Of a DNA stretch of 64,000 nucleotides, positions 31,278 through 40,430 are shown in pieces. The DNA is from Desulfothermus okinawensis JCM 13304. Lineage in GTDB: Bacteria; Desulfobacterota; Desulfovibrionia; Desulfovibrionales; Desulfothermaceae. Under the pieces are notes generated by a model. That model was not told the origin of the DNA. It did no database searches and worked only from the letters and a program-made list of their open reading frames with translations. The DNA lies in NCBI GenBank assembly GCA_001311565.1, contig BBBM01000010.1:16806-80805 (forward strand). Reading direction: 5' to 3'. The first letter of the stretch is position 1. Every line of letters begins with the position of its first letter. Both the position numbers and the translations under genes were made by a program.

Positions 31278-31967
31278 ATGCACCAAGTATACCTGTTTGT
31301 GAGGGGTCCCTTGGCCCTAATCTCTTTTATTGTGTTTGTGATAGGTATAATTTATCAGGTTATATGGTTTTTTAATCATACCAAAAAACAGGAGATTCCA
31401 AAAAAATTTAGGAGCACTTCCATCAAAAAAAGGAAATAAAATCTTATTATCCTTCTGAAGACATAAAGAGATTGGCAAGGTGGGAGGGAAGTTCCTGGTC
31501 AATGGAGCCAGCCTTTACTATCTTAACTTCCTTATTCCATATTCTGGTAATACTCACTCCAATATTTTTACTTGCACACAATATTCTTATAAATGAGTCC
31601 TGGGGTATTGCACCTCCATCCTTTTCTGAGACCATATCTGATGTTTTAACTATAATAGTCCTGTGTTTTGGGGCATATTTTCTCTACAGAAGGCTTTTTA
31701 TCCCAAAGGTAAAGGCAATTACAGGTAGTGGAGATTGGTTCATGTTTCTTTTAGTATTCCTTCCCTATCTAACTGGATTTCTGGCATACCATCAAATTTT
31801 GCCTTACCTGCCAATGGTCATTATACATATGCTCCTGGGCGAACTCATGCTCATATGTATCCCTTTTACTAGACTCAAACATATGATATTTTTCTTTTTA
31901 AATAGATTTTGTATTAAAAGTGAGTATTCTTTTTTTTAAGGCAGGAAATAGGGTTTGGAATCTATGA
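31278..31967 (+). CDS. TmcC/NarI-like diheme membrane protein (frameshifted)
   Basis: This is a membrane cytochrome b-type subunit of about 229 residues with five or six hydrophobic segments. It resembles TmcC, DsrM and NarI. Histidines that would bind heme b occur in SLFHILVI, FLLAHNIL, FLAYHQI and IIHMLLGE, and ESWGIAPPS and CIPFTRLKHMIFFF match TmcC. Breaks lie at A7 near 31425-31431 and the T8 run 31930-31937, after which the protein ends at 31967. ATG 31278 follows AAGGAGG. It heads an operon with an HdrC-like protein and MetV, suggesting electron exchange between the quinone pool and a cytoplasmic methylene-tetrahydrofolate reductase (inference). Confidence 0.72.
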
Positions 31968-31997
31968 GATATAATGTAGTATTGGGAGGAAAATAAT

Positions 31998-32350
31998 ATG
32001 TCAAATATGCCAGATATGTTATCTAAAAATAAATCTCTGATAAAATTTGCCATGTCCCTTTGTGCCAGGTGCTCCATGTGTGCTCAAAGTTGTTTTTTTA
32101 TATAGGGCAAAGGGTGAGGACCCAACATATATGCCCTCTTACAAGATGTTAAACTCCATTGGGCTCATCTATAAGAAAAAGGGGAAATTATCAGATATTG
32201 AAATGGAAAATATAAAAAAATATAGTATGGGAAAAATGTGTCTTATGTACTAGGTGTTATTGCTCATTGGGAATTGATATTCCATACTTAATCTCCCTTG
32301 CAAGGGATTTTTGCAGACAAAAGGGAGTATACAAGACATATGATAATTAA
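31998..32350 (+). CDS. HdrC-like 2x[4Fe-4S] protein (frameshifted)
   Basis: The small protein of about 117 residues carries two cysteine motifs, CARCSMCAQSC and KCVLCTRCYCSLGI, each suited to a 4Fe-4S cluster (the second partly atypical). DPTYMPSYKML lies between them. It resembles HdrC and the N-terminal part of TmcB, but it stops before any CCG domain. Breaks lie at T7 near 32093-32099 and A7 near 32215-32221. ATG 31998 follows GGGAGGA. Between a NarI-like membrane subunit and MetV, it is the natural electron wire. Confidence 0.75.
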
Positions 32351-32376
32351 CATAATAAATTTAGAGGAGGTTTTAG

Positions 32377-33058
32377 ATGATAAAGGTCAAAAGAAAGAAA
32401 TTTGATGAAATTATAGATTGTATAGATAAATATAACAATATTTTAAATGTAGGTTGTGGGGGTTGTGTATCTGTATGTCTTGGAGGTGGACAAAAGGAAG
32501 TGGATATTTTAAATGAAGAACTGAGGCTCTATTATGAAAAAAAATGGTCAAAAGAAAAACATATCTGCTTATACAGTTGAAAGGGCATGTAATGAAAAAT
32601 GTTTTTTAGATCTTCCAAACATTATCCAGAATGGAAATTTTGATGCAATAATTACCATGTGCTGCTCTGCAGGAACGCAGCTTATAGCTGAGAAATTTAT
32701 TAAAATACCAGTTTTTCCTGCAGTTGATACCATTGCCATTGGTGTTGACAGGGATATAGGGCTGTATGAAGAAAAATGTAGGGCTTGTGGACATTGTGTT
32801 ATAGGATATACTGGAGGCATATGTCCGATTACCAGATGTGCCAAAAGCCTTTTTAATGGTCCATGTGGAGGTACAAATAAGGTATGTGCGAAGTAAATCC
32901 CAACATACCATGTGCCTGGTATGATATATATAATAGATTAAAGGAACAAAATAGATTGGAAGATATTAAAAAAAATTCATCCACCTGTTGATTGGAAAAA
33001 TCAGATTCAGAGAACAGTTGTTCAATATGGCTATGAAGAGAGATATATGAGCTCTTAA
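32377..33058 (+). CDS. metV: MetV, methylene-tetrahydrofolate reductase C-terminal-type subunit (frameshifted)
   Basis: MetV partners MetF in the Wood-Ljungdahl pathway. The sequence has GCGGCVSVCLGGGQKEV at the start, TMCCSAGTQLIAE in the middle and CRACGHCVIGYTGGICPITRC with SLFNGPCGGT near the end, the cysteine-rich signature of the MTHFR C-terminal domain. Breaks lie at the A7 run 32539-32545, near 32886 (after NKG) and at A7 near 32966-32972. The joined length is about 227 residues, ending at 33058. No metF is in the window. It closes the operon with the NarI-like and HdrC-like genes. Confidence 0.85.
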
Positions 33059-33077
33059 GTAAGGTAAGGTCAAATTT

Positions 33078-33113
33078 AGCCACTGTTCGTTCAATTTGAC
33101 AGTGGCTTTTTTA
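33078..33113 (+). terminator. Intrinsic terminator after metV
   Basis: AGCCACTGT (33078-33086) pairs with ACAGTGGCT (33099-33107), followed by six T. Confidence 0.8.
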
Positions 33114-33131
33114 TATTTAATAATAGTTGTC

Positions 33132-33333
33132 ATGTATGTAACTCCAGCCCAACTTTTCTTCTGTGCCCTGGGACTTGCCTTTATCTTTGAAGGAATGATA
33201 TATTTTTTTATTCCCATCAAATTTAAAAAGATTCCTGGAAAGCATATCTGATATCAAGGTATCTACCCTTAGAAATTTTGGTTTACTTGCAATGGTAACA
33301 GGGCTTTTTATTGTTTATCTGGTGTTAAGATAA
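33132..33333 (+). CDS. DUF2065-like small inner-membrane protein (frameshifted)
   Basis: The protein of about 66 residues starts MYVTPAQLFFCALGLAFIFEGMIYFL and, after the T7 run 33203-33209 is taken as six, continues FPSNLKRFLESI, then LRNFGLLAMVTGLFIVYLVLR. Two hydrophobic segments around a short basic loop match DUF2065. Its function is unknown. Confidence 0.6.
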
Positions 33334-33433
33334 AAGAAAGAATTAGACTCCAATTAAAATTTTTTTACAATGGGCCTCTATTTTTTAGATTAATTTTGAT
33401 TTCTGGATTAGGCTTATAAGATTGGATTTTATC

Positions 33434-34699
33434 ATGCTTGAATCAAAGATCCTGGCTGAGATAATTTTTGGATTTACCTATTTAGGTATAGCCTTTGGCA
33501 CAATACCCGGGCTTGCAATTGACAGGACAGGGATAACAATACTGGGTGCCACAGCCATGATTGCCACTGGACTTGCAACTCCTGTAGAGGCTGCCCACTA
33601 TATAGACGTATCCACTATGCTGCTCCTCTACGGCCTAATGGTCCTTTCTGCCCAGTTAAGTATAGGAGGTTTCTATACTAGGGTTGCCTTTAGTATTGTA
33701 AAGAGGATGAAGAAACCAAAATTGTTTCTTTTGCAACTCATGATGGTATCTGCTGTGTTTTCTGCTATCCTGCAAATGACATCGTATGCCTTGCATTTAC
33801 CCCTGTTATTTCTGTTTCTATGATAAGGGCAGGTTACAACCCTATCCCTTTTCTCCTGGGACTGGTGATGTCCAGCAATATAGGGTCTGCAGCAACAATT
33901 ATAGGCAACCCACAGAACATGTTGATAGGTCAGGCTGGCAGGCTCCATTTTGGCAGGTTTATTTTATGGTGTGCTCCTCCCTCCCTTATAGCTCTTTTTG
34001 TTTGTTATTTGATTTTGCTTCTGATTTATAGAAATAAGTGGAAATTGGCTGTTTCCCGTAGCATAAATTTTTCTGCTCCAATTGGACCTGAGTTCAATAT
34101 ATATCACTCTATGAAAGGAATTATCCTAACAGTGGTCTTAATAGTCATGTTTTTTTACCAGTGTGCCCAGAGAAATAGCAGCCCTTGGAGTAGCTGGCAT
34201 TCTACTGTGTAGTCGGGATTTTACCACAAGACAGTTGCTGGAGCGTGTTGACTGGCATCTTATTTTGTTATTTGCCGGGTTATTTGTCATAGTTGGGGTT
34301 ATATCAAAATATGGTATCCCTGATGAGATAATTGTTTTTTTTAAACTCAAAGGGACTTAATATAAATAACCCTCTTGTCCTTATCCCTTCAACTGTGTTA
34401 CTGTGTAATATATTTAGCAATGTGCCTGCTGTAATGCTACTTCTAAAAAAATATTACCTTCCACAACGTAGAAAATCTCTACCTCCTTGCTCTCATAAGC
34501 ACCTATTCAGGAAATATGATTACAATAGGTAGTCTTGCAAACCTTATAACCATTGAACAGGCATCACAATTTGGCATAAAAGTTTCATTTAAAGAATATG
34601 CAAGGGCAGGTATCCCTGTATGTATTGCCTCTGTGTTGGTGGTAATTGTATGGAGGCATTATTGTCAGGACCTTAGCCAGGATATTGACAGGAATATAA
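33434..34699 (+). CDS. NhaD/ArsB-like ion-transporter-superfamily permease (frameshifted)
   Basis: This is a permease of about 420 residues with roughly eleven hydrophobic segments. GLAIDRTGITILGATAM, SSNIGSAATIIGNPQNMLIG and TYSGNMITIGSLANLI are the duplicated signatures of the IT superfamily (NhaD Na+/H+ antiporters, ArsB, SLC13-type anion carriers). Breaks lie near 33778, 34148-34155, 34334-34342, 34447-34470 and 34652. The last fix (one extra G) makes the protein end at 34699, before the riboswitch. As read, it would run to 34752. The cargo is uncertain. Standing directly before a fluoride riboswitch, it may belong to the same ion-homeostasis theme. Confidence 0.7.
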
Positions 34700-34713
34700 A
34701 AACCTGTTACAGC
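34685..34713 (+). promoter_or_regulatory. Candidate sigma-70 promoter driving the riboswitch
   Basis: TTGACA (34685-34690) and TACAGC (34708-34713) are 17 bases apart. The -35 is perfect and the -10 weak. The start of transcription would fall near 34720, just ahead of the aptamer. Confidence 0.4.
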
Positions 34714-34731
34714 AAATTTCTGTCTTTCATA

Positions 34732-34782
34732 GCGGGATGGAGTCCCCCTTAAAATGCCCGTATTTGGGCTGATGACTCCTGC
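34732..34782 (+). promoter_or_regulatory. Fluoride riboswitch (crcB motif) aptamer
   Basis: GGGATGGAGTCCCCC forms the first stem-loop, and GCCC-N6-GGGC forms the second, followed by TGATGACTCCTG. The loop bases GGAGTC (34739-34744) pair perfectly with GACTCC (34774-34779), giving the pseudoknot that defines the fluoride aptamer. All conserved pieces are in order: GAUGG in loop 1, AAA between the stems and CUGAUGACUCCUG at the end. An expression platform of TTTAGGGAGGGCTCC lies ahead of ATG 34808, so control of ribosome-site access is possible. The downstream genes are the Hyf/Ehr-type operon. Confidence 0.87.
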
Positions 34783-34807
34783 CTAATAAATTTAGGGAGG
34801 GCTCCAG

Positions 34808-34953
34808 ATGAGAATTTTTTTCAAATATTTTTATCCCCATCCATTTATTTCCTTTTATTTTCCCCCACTTTTTTTGGTGAAATATTTCCTGAGATTAAAG
34901 GTCAGTTAGATCTAAAGAGATTTTTGTTTCTTTTGCTTAACCTGCAACTGTAG
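34808..34953 (+). CDS. Short hydrophobic ORF after the riboswitch (uncertain)
   Basis: ATG 34808 has a strong AGGGAGG site seven bases upstream, which implies real translation. As read, it stops at 34909 after 33 residues. Taking the T7 runs at 34814-34820 and 34870-34876 as six each gives 48 residues, mostly hydrophobic, ending at 34953. I do not recognise it, and it is not a CrcB/Fluc channel. It may be a leader peptide or a small membrane subunit. Confidence 0.35.
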
Positions 34954-35007
34954 GAGTGCAGGAAATAATATTCTTTTGTCTATTTCTTTTGGGGAGGATA
35001 AGAGATC

Positions 35008-35961
35008 ATGTTAAAATCTGTTGTCTTTAATTTAATGCAGATGTTTGTTGTAATGGGACTATCCCCACTCTGCGTGTATATTGAATAAATTAAAAGAAAT
35101 AGTTCAATCAAAGACCGGTCCCAGCATATTCCAGCCCTACAGGGATCTATATAAACTCTTTTCCAAAGACGAAATAGTCCCTACAGGATCTACCTGGATA
35201 TTTCGTTTTACCCCCTATCTGGTTTTTATGGCTCCTTTGTTTGTAACTTTGCTTATTCCTGTGTTAACAGATTATCCCCTCTTTTGGGCATTTATGGGCG
35301 ATATGGTTGGTGGAGGATTTGTCCTCGCACTTGCTGGATTTTTTTTCCACCCTGGCAGCTGTGGATACCTCCAATCCTTATGGAGCAATGGGAAGTAGTA
35401 GAACCAGAATGGTTGGTTTTTTTGGCAGAGCCAATTTTTATTATCGTATTTTTTTACTGTATCATATGTAGCTGATTCAACTATTCCTTTTATCGTTCAA
35501 CAAAAATGGGTTAGTCCCATAAGCAATTTTTTTTGAGCCCTCCCACATTTTAATCTTAATTGCATTTTTGATGTTGATCCTTGCAGAAAAGGGACGCATA
35601 CCTGTAGATAATCCATCAGGTCATTTTGAACTGGCAATGATAGATGATTCAAAGTCCCTGGAATTTTCTGGAAAAGGTGCAGCCTGATGAAATGGGGAAG
35701 TTATATGAAGTTTTTTTGTACTTATGTGTATTTTTTTAAATGTATTGGTAACTCCCTGGGGGCTTGCTTCAACTAAGGATTTCATAAAATTAATCCTGGC
35801 TATTCCTCTAATTTTTTCTAAGATTGTAATTTTTTTTGGTGGTACTTACCATAATTGAATCTTCCCTTGCAAAACTGAGGTTATATAGAATCACTGAATT
35901 TATGGCATCGGCCTTTGTAATTGCAACAATTGCAATGATAATGAGTGCTTTTCAACATTAA
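35008..35961 (+). CDS. HyfC/NuoH-like membrane subunit of the Ehr-type complex (frameshifted)
   Basis: This is the NuoH-family subunit that links the electron-transfer arm to the membrane arm. GPSIFQPYRDLYKLFSKD and EKGRIPVDNPSGHFELAMI match HyfC/EchB, whose corresponding acidic segment reads D-T-P-A-T-H-L-E-L. About eight hydrophobic segments are present. Breaks lie near 35083, at T8 35339-35346 and T runs near 35449-35455 and 35527-35534, around 35685, and at T runs near 35709-35715 and 35829-35836. ATG 35008 follows GGGGAGG. The joined length is about 317 residues. Confidence 0.8.
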
Positions 35962-35975
35962 ACCCGGGAGGAATC

Positions 35976-36665
35976 ATGGATACAAATATTTCTTTACTAA
36001 TGAATTTAAATGCACTTGCTGGCGGATTTTTTTTCTTGTCTGTGCTTTCTTTTTAGTTGCAGGTCGCCAAATAGGCACATGTATTAAGTTTTTTTATCCT
36101 GGAATCCTTTTTTTCTGGCATGTTCTGCCTTTTTGGTTGGAGTAGAGATAAAATCATTTCACCTCATAGGAGTTGGAATTATAAATTTGATAACCAAAGT
36201 TATCCTTATTCCATATGTTTTAAAACTCTTGCTACCCTCCACTGTTTATACAAAACGAGAGATTGAACATGTTTTGAATATTCCTTCATCTCTTATTGTA
36301 TCTCTGATTTTAACAATAATAGGATGGTTTTTTTGCATATCCCATAATGCATCAACTTGGCCCATGGCCTGCACTTTACGTAAATATTCCTATAGGTATT
36401 TCTGGATTTCTACTTGGAGCTTTTACTCTGACTATTAGAAGGGAAGCAATACCACAACTATTAGGGATACTGGCCATGGAAAATGGGGCCTTTTTTTGCG
36501 GGTATATCACTGGCTCCAGATTTATCTGTGATAACTGAACTGGTGGCTGCCTTTGATATACTTATTCTAGTGTTTGTAATAGGAGTGCTTACCAGAAAAA
36601 TACATGAACAAACAGGTACTACTTTTGTTGGAATATTAAAATTCCTCAGGGAGGAGGCAAAGTAA
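35976..36665 (+). CDS. HyfE-like membrane subunit (frameshifted)
   Basis: This is a NuoK-related membrane protein of about 229 residues, resembling HyfE, with roughly seven hydrophobic segments. The N-terminus MDTNISLLMNLNALAGGFFF and the later VGVEIKSFHLIGVGIINL, LPSTVYTKREIEHVLN and GISLAPDLSVITELVAAFDILI match HyfE proteins. Breaks lie near 36029-36050, 36088-36095, 36108-36114, 36328-36335 and 36491-36497. ATG 35976 follows GGGAGG. Its stop overlaps the start of the next subunit (TAATG). Confidence 0.75.
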
Positions 36666-38112
36666 TGTCCATTTTATATGTTTTAATGTCTATTCCCATA
36701 TTTTGTATTATTATGTGTATAATATTTAATTGGAATTATTATTGTAAATATATTACAGTTATAGGTGCATTATTTATATTTTTAATTGCTCTCTATTTAA
36801 CAACCAAATTAAATTCATCCAATTTGTTTATTGGATCTAAGTATGGATTAATTGGAATTGAAGGATTCGGGATTGTTATTTTACTTTTAATTGGATTTGT
36901 AAATTTGTGTGCATCTATTTTTTCCATTGGATATATGCAGATAAAGAGCAAAAGGCTAATAAAAAGATATTATTTAAATTATAGTCTTTTTGTCTTTTCA
37001 ATGTTAATTGTTCCTTTAATTCAGGAGCCAAACGTAGTTTGGATTGCAGTAGAATTGACAACCTTATTCTCAGTAATGTTAGTTGGTTTTGAAAATACAA
37101 ATAAGGCCCTTGAGGCTGCCTGGAAATACGTAGTATTAACCTTAATGGGGGCAGGAATTGCACTTTTAGGATTTCTCATACTATATGCAGCAGCTAAAAA
37201 AAGCAGGAATAGAAAATTATACCTGGACAGGACTTGAGAAAATTGCACCAGCTCTATCTCCGATTTTAGTTAAAACCAGCTTTTTTTTGATTTTAATTGG
37301 ATTTGGCACAAAAGTAGGCCTGGTTCCAATGCACACATGGCTACCTGATGCACATAGCCAGGCGCCTTCTCCTGTGTGTGCGCTATTATCAGGCATTGAA
37401 ACATCAGTAGTCCTGTATGTAATTCTAAAATTCATTCCAATTATACAACATGTTCATGGACTAAATATATTTTACCTAATACTTATATTTGGCCTAATAT
37501 CAACAGGGGTAGCTGCAATCTTAATAATACAGGTTAAGGACTATAAACGCTTATTTGCGTTTTCCACTGTGGAACACATGGGAATTATTTTAGTTGCATT
37601 CAGTATAGTTTCATATTCAGGCAATATTTCAGGTATGCTTCAAATAATTGCACATGCAATTACAAAGTCAATGTGTTTTTATGCTGCAGGTGTAGTATTA
37701 TTTTTATACAATACCAGAGAAATTAGTTCAATTAAATCTCTTATAAAGAATTCACCTTTTGTTGGTATATATTTACTTATTGCAGGACTTTCTATTGCTG
37801 GTGCACCTCCATTTTTGGTATTTTTCAGTGAATTTTCTATTATAAAATCAGCTTTATATTCTAGACATTATATAATGATTTCATTTCTTGCAATATTTAT
37901 CATAATTGCATTCTTTGCTATAATGAATCATATCAGTAGAATGGTTTTTTTCCAAAAATAATATAAAACAAAACTCTATATATATGGACAACATACCAAT
38001 CTCAATGAAAATAGGACTTTTGTTATCTGGGTTACCAGTAATCATATTTGGAATATATCCTGTATGGATCTATAAAATTGCAAAAATTGCGGCACTCTCA
38101 ATTGGAGGTTAA
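36665..38112 (+). CDS. HyfF-like antiporter-type subunit (frameshifted)
   Basis: This is a NuoL/M/N-family subunit of about 482 residues that probably moves H+ or Na+. WIAVELTTLFSVML carries the conserved membrane glutamate, and GFGTKVGLVPMHTWLPDAH carries the lysine of the proton channel, so the pumping residues are intact. FSTVEHMGIILVAFS and IAHAITKSMCFYAAG supply further conserved His/Lys residues. Breaks lie at A7 near 37196-37202 and at a T run near 37945-37951, after which the end reads YPVWIYKIAKIAALSIGG. The gene is markedly AT-rich. Confidence 0.82.
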
Positions 38113-38115
38113 TCA

Positions 38116-39671
38116 ATGAAATCAATAAATATAGATATATTATCTGATTTTAAAATTGATATTAATGTAGATGGAGACAAGGTAGAGATAGAGTCAACCA
38201 TGGAAAATAATCCACAATTATTAAACACCTTATTTAATAACAATGAATTACCATTTGCGGGGATAGTATTAGACACTAAAGATAAAAATTGGATAATTTA
38301 TTATATATTTTTATCCAAAGGTAAAAAGATTATAATTACCACTAAGATGCCAATAATTGAAAAAAACATTTAAGAGCGTTAGCACATACATTCATGGAGC
38401 TGATTGGTTTGAAAGGGAACTAGAAGATTTATTCGGTATTAATTTTGAGGGACATCCAAAACTGGGAGATTTTATATTACACGACGATATATGGCCGGAA
38501 GATGTTGAACCAATGAGGCCTGATTTCGATTTGTCTTCAATAGTGCCTCTCTATAGAAAGGACATTGGGACAAAAAGAATTGTTAAGGAAAAAGGCTCTT
38601 TTATTATGCCAATAGGACCTATTTTCTCTGGCGAAGAGGAGTCGGTGCATTTTAGATTGGAAACAATAGGTGAAGAAATTATAAAGTGTCATCCGAGACT
38701 ATTTTATAAATATCGTGCTATAGAAAAAAAAAGCCGAAAATAAACCTGTTTATCAGGTACTTTTATTGAGTGAAAGGATCTGCGGAAAAACCGCTGTTTC
38801 CCATTCCCTGGCCTTTTGTCTTGCTGTGGAAGAGATCTGTCAGATAAAGATACCAGAGCGTGCTTCTTTTCTCAGAATGTATCTTGCCGAGTTGGAAAGG
38901 ATTAGACACCACATAGAAGTCATTGGTAGAATTTGCAATTCAACAGGACTTTTAGTGGCTGAAAATCAGGTTAGCATTTTAGAAGAGGGACTTCTTAGAA
39001 TAAGTCAGGAACTTACGGGTCATAGGTATCTCTTTTCTATTAATCAAATTGGGGGGCTTAGTTGGGATATAAAGGACGAATTAATAATAGAGAAAACCAA
39101 GGAGATAGGAAAGATTCTAAAAGAACTTGGAAAAATAAAAAAAATGCTCATATCAACTAGCACTTTTTTAGATAGACTAGAACAGGTTGGTGTCCTGGAT
39201 ATATCTTCTGTAAAGGATTATGCAATGGTGGGGCCAGTGGCCAGGGCTACAGGTTATAATAATGATGTTAGAAAATATATACCTTATCTTGAATATAGAG
39301 ATATGGAATTTGACGTGAGTTTAGAAAAAGAAGGTGATGGATACGCTAGACTCAGGATATTTTTTTTCTGAAATAGAACAATCCTATAACATAATGGAAC
39401 AAATTGTAAAAAAAGTTACCTGAGGGGAAAGTCAACACCAATGTCCAATTAAAGAGAGGTAGTGGAATAGGGATTGTGGAAGGCCCAAAGGGACTTTGTG
39501 TGCAATTTGTTCGCATAGAAGATGGAGGTAAAATAGGCCGCTATCGTGTAATCTCTCCATCTTTTTTTTAATTGGCATGGATATCACCTAGCTGTTGAGG
39601 GTTTTGCTTTTCAAGACTTCCCAATAATTTTGGCAACCTTTGGACTTAGTGCAGCAGATAATGATAGATAA
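38116..39671 (+). CDS. HyfG-like NuoC-NuoD fusion lacking most Ni ligands (frameshifted)
   Basis: This is the large-subunit homologue of group 4 NiFe hydrogenases, fused to an N-terminal NuoC-like domain (ADWFERELEDLFGINFEGHP). The NuoD-like part starts near residue 170. The first ligand motif, normally R-x-C-G-x-C, reads SERICGKTAVSHS, keeping only the first cysteine. The second, normally D-x-x-C-x-x-C, reads FGLSAADNDR, with no cysteine. Without these, a Ni-Fe site cannot form in the usual way, which points to an Ehr-type complex. Breaks lie near 38364, 38724-38732, 39360-39367, 39409-39415 and 39563-39569. The joined length is about 518 residues. Confidence 0.85.
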
Positions 39672-39701
39672 AAAAAATTACTTTAAGTTAGGGAGTTAAA
39701 T

Positions 39702-40416
39702 ATGAGTAGGTGGGTTTTAACAGGGTTAAGTAGAGGTATAATTACAACAAAGTATCCCAAAAAGAAGGACAAAACCCCAGGAATTACCCCAGGAATTCCA
39801 GTTACTTATATGGGGAATAAAATTTATGAAAAAATAATAGAGATATGCCCAACAAATGCTATATATATGAAAGATAATATACCCAGGGTGGATATCTCAA
39901 AATGTATTCATTGTCTTAGGTGTATAAGACATGGCAAAGATTCAATATCATGGGCTATGGATTATGAATGGGCCCAGGCAGTTCATGAACACTTTTCCCT
40001 TCCCTCGATCTTTAAGAAATCTGCCCACATAAGGGTGGTTGATGCTGGTGATTGTGGAGCATGCTTAAATGAAGTGAAACTGCTTAATAATCCATATTAC
40101 AACATGCACAGATTGGGATTTTTTTATTACTCCCACCCCAAGGAAGGCAGATATATTGCTGGTGGTTGGTTGCCTTACAGAACATATGAAAATGCCGTTA
40201 ATTAAAGCATACGAGGCCATGCCTTCTCCAAAGAGGGTAGTTGCTGTGGGCACATGTTCAGTGAGTGGTGGAATATTTCAGCCAGATTTTATCACATATT
40301 CATCTGTATCAGAAGTTATTCCTGTAGATATCTATGTCCCTGGCTGTCCTCCTCCACCACTAGCTATACTACATGCAATTATGATGGTGTGTAATAAAGA
40401 AATAAATCCTAAATAG
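39702..40416 (+). CDS. HyfI/NuoB-like small subunit with N-terminal ferredoxin domain (frameshifted)
   Basis: The first 75 residues hold a ferredoxin half-site: CP in IEICPTNAI plus CIHCLRC, enough for one 4Fe-4S cluster. A NuoB-like domain follows with DAGDCGACLNEV, VGTCSVSGG and VPGCPPPPLAI, so all four ligands of the proximal N2-like cluster are present. Electron transfer to the large subunit therefore seems possible although the Ni ligands are lost. One T7 run (40120-40126) breaks the frame. ATG 39702 follows GGGAG. The joined length is about 238 residues, combining HyfH-like and HyfI-like parts. Confidence 0.82.
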
Positions 40417-40430
40417 TCTAAGGAGGAAGT

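Noticed and set aside
33434..34752. Permease reading through to 34752
   Set aside because: This would translate through the fluoride aptamer. One added G near 34652 gives a natural C-terminus at 34699, before the riboswitch promoter.
34740..35000. A CrcB/Fluc fluoride channel behind the riboswitch
   Set aside because: All three plus-strand frames between 34783 and 35008 lack CrcB-like motifs, and the stretch is too short for a 120-residue channel.
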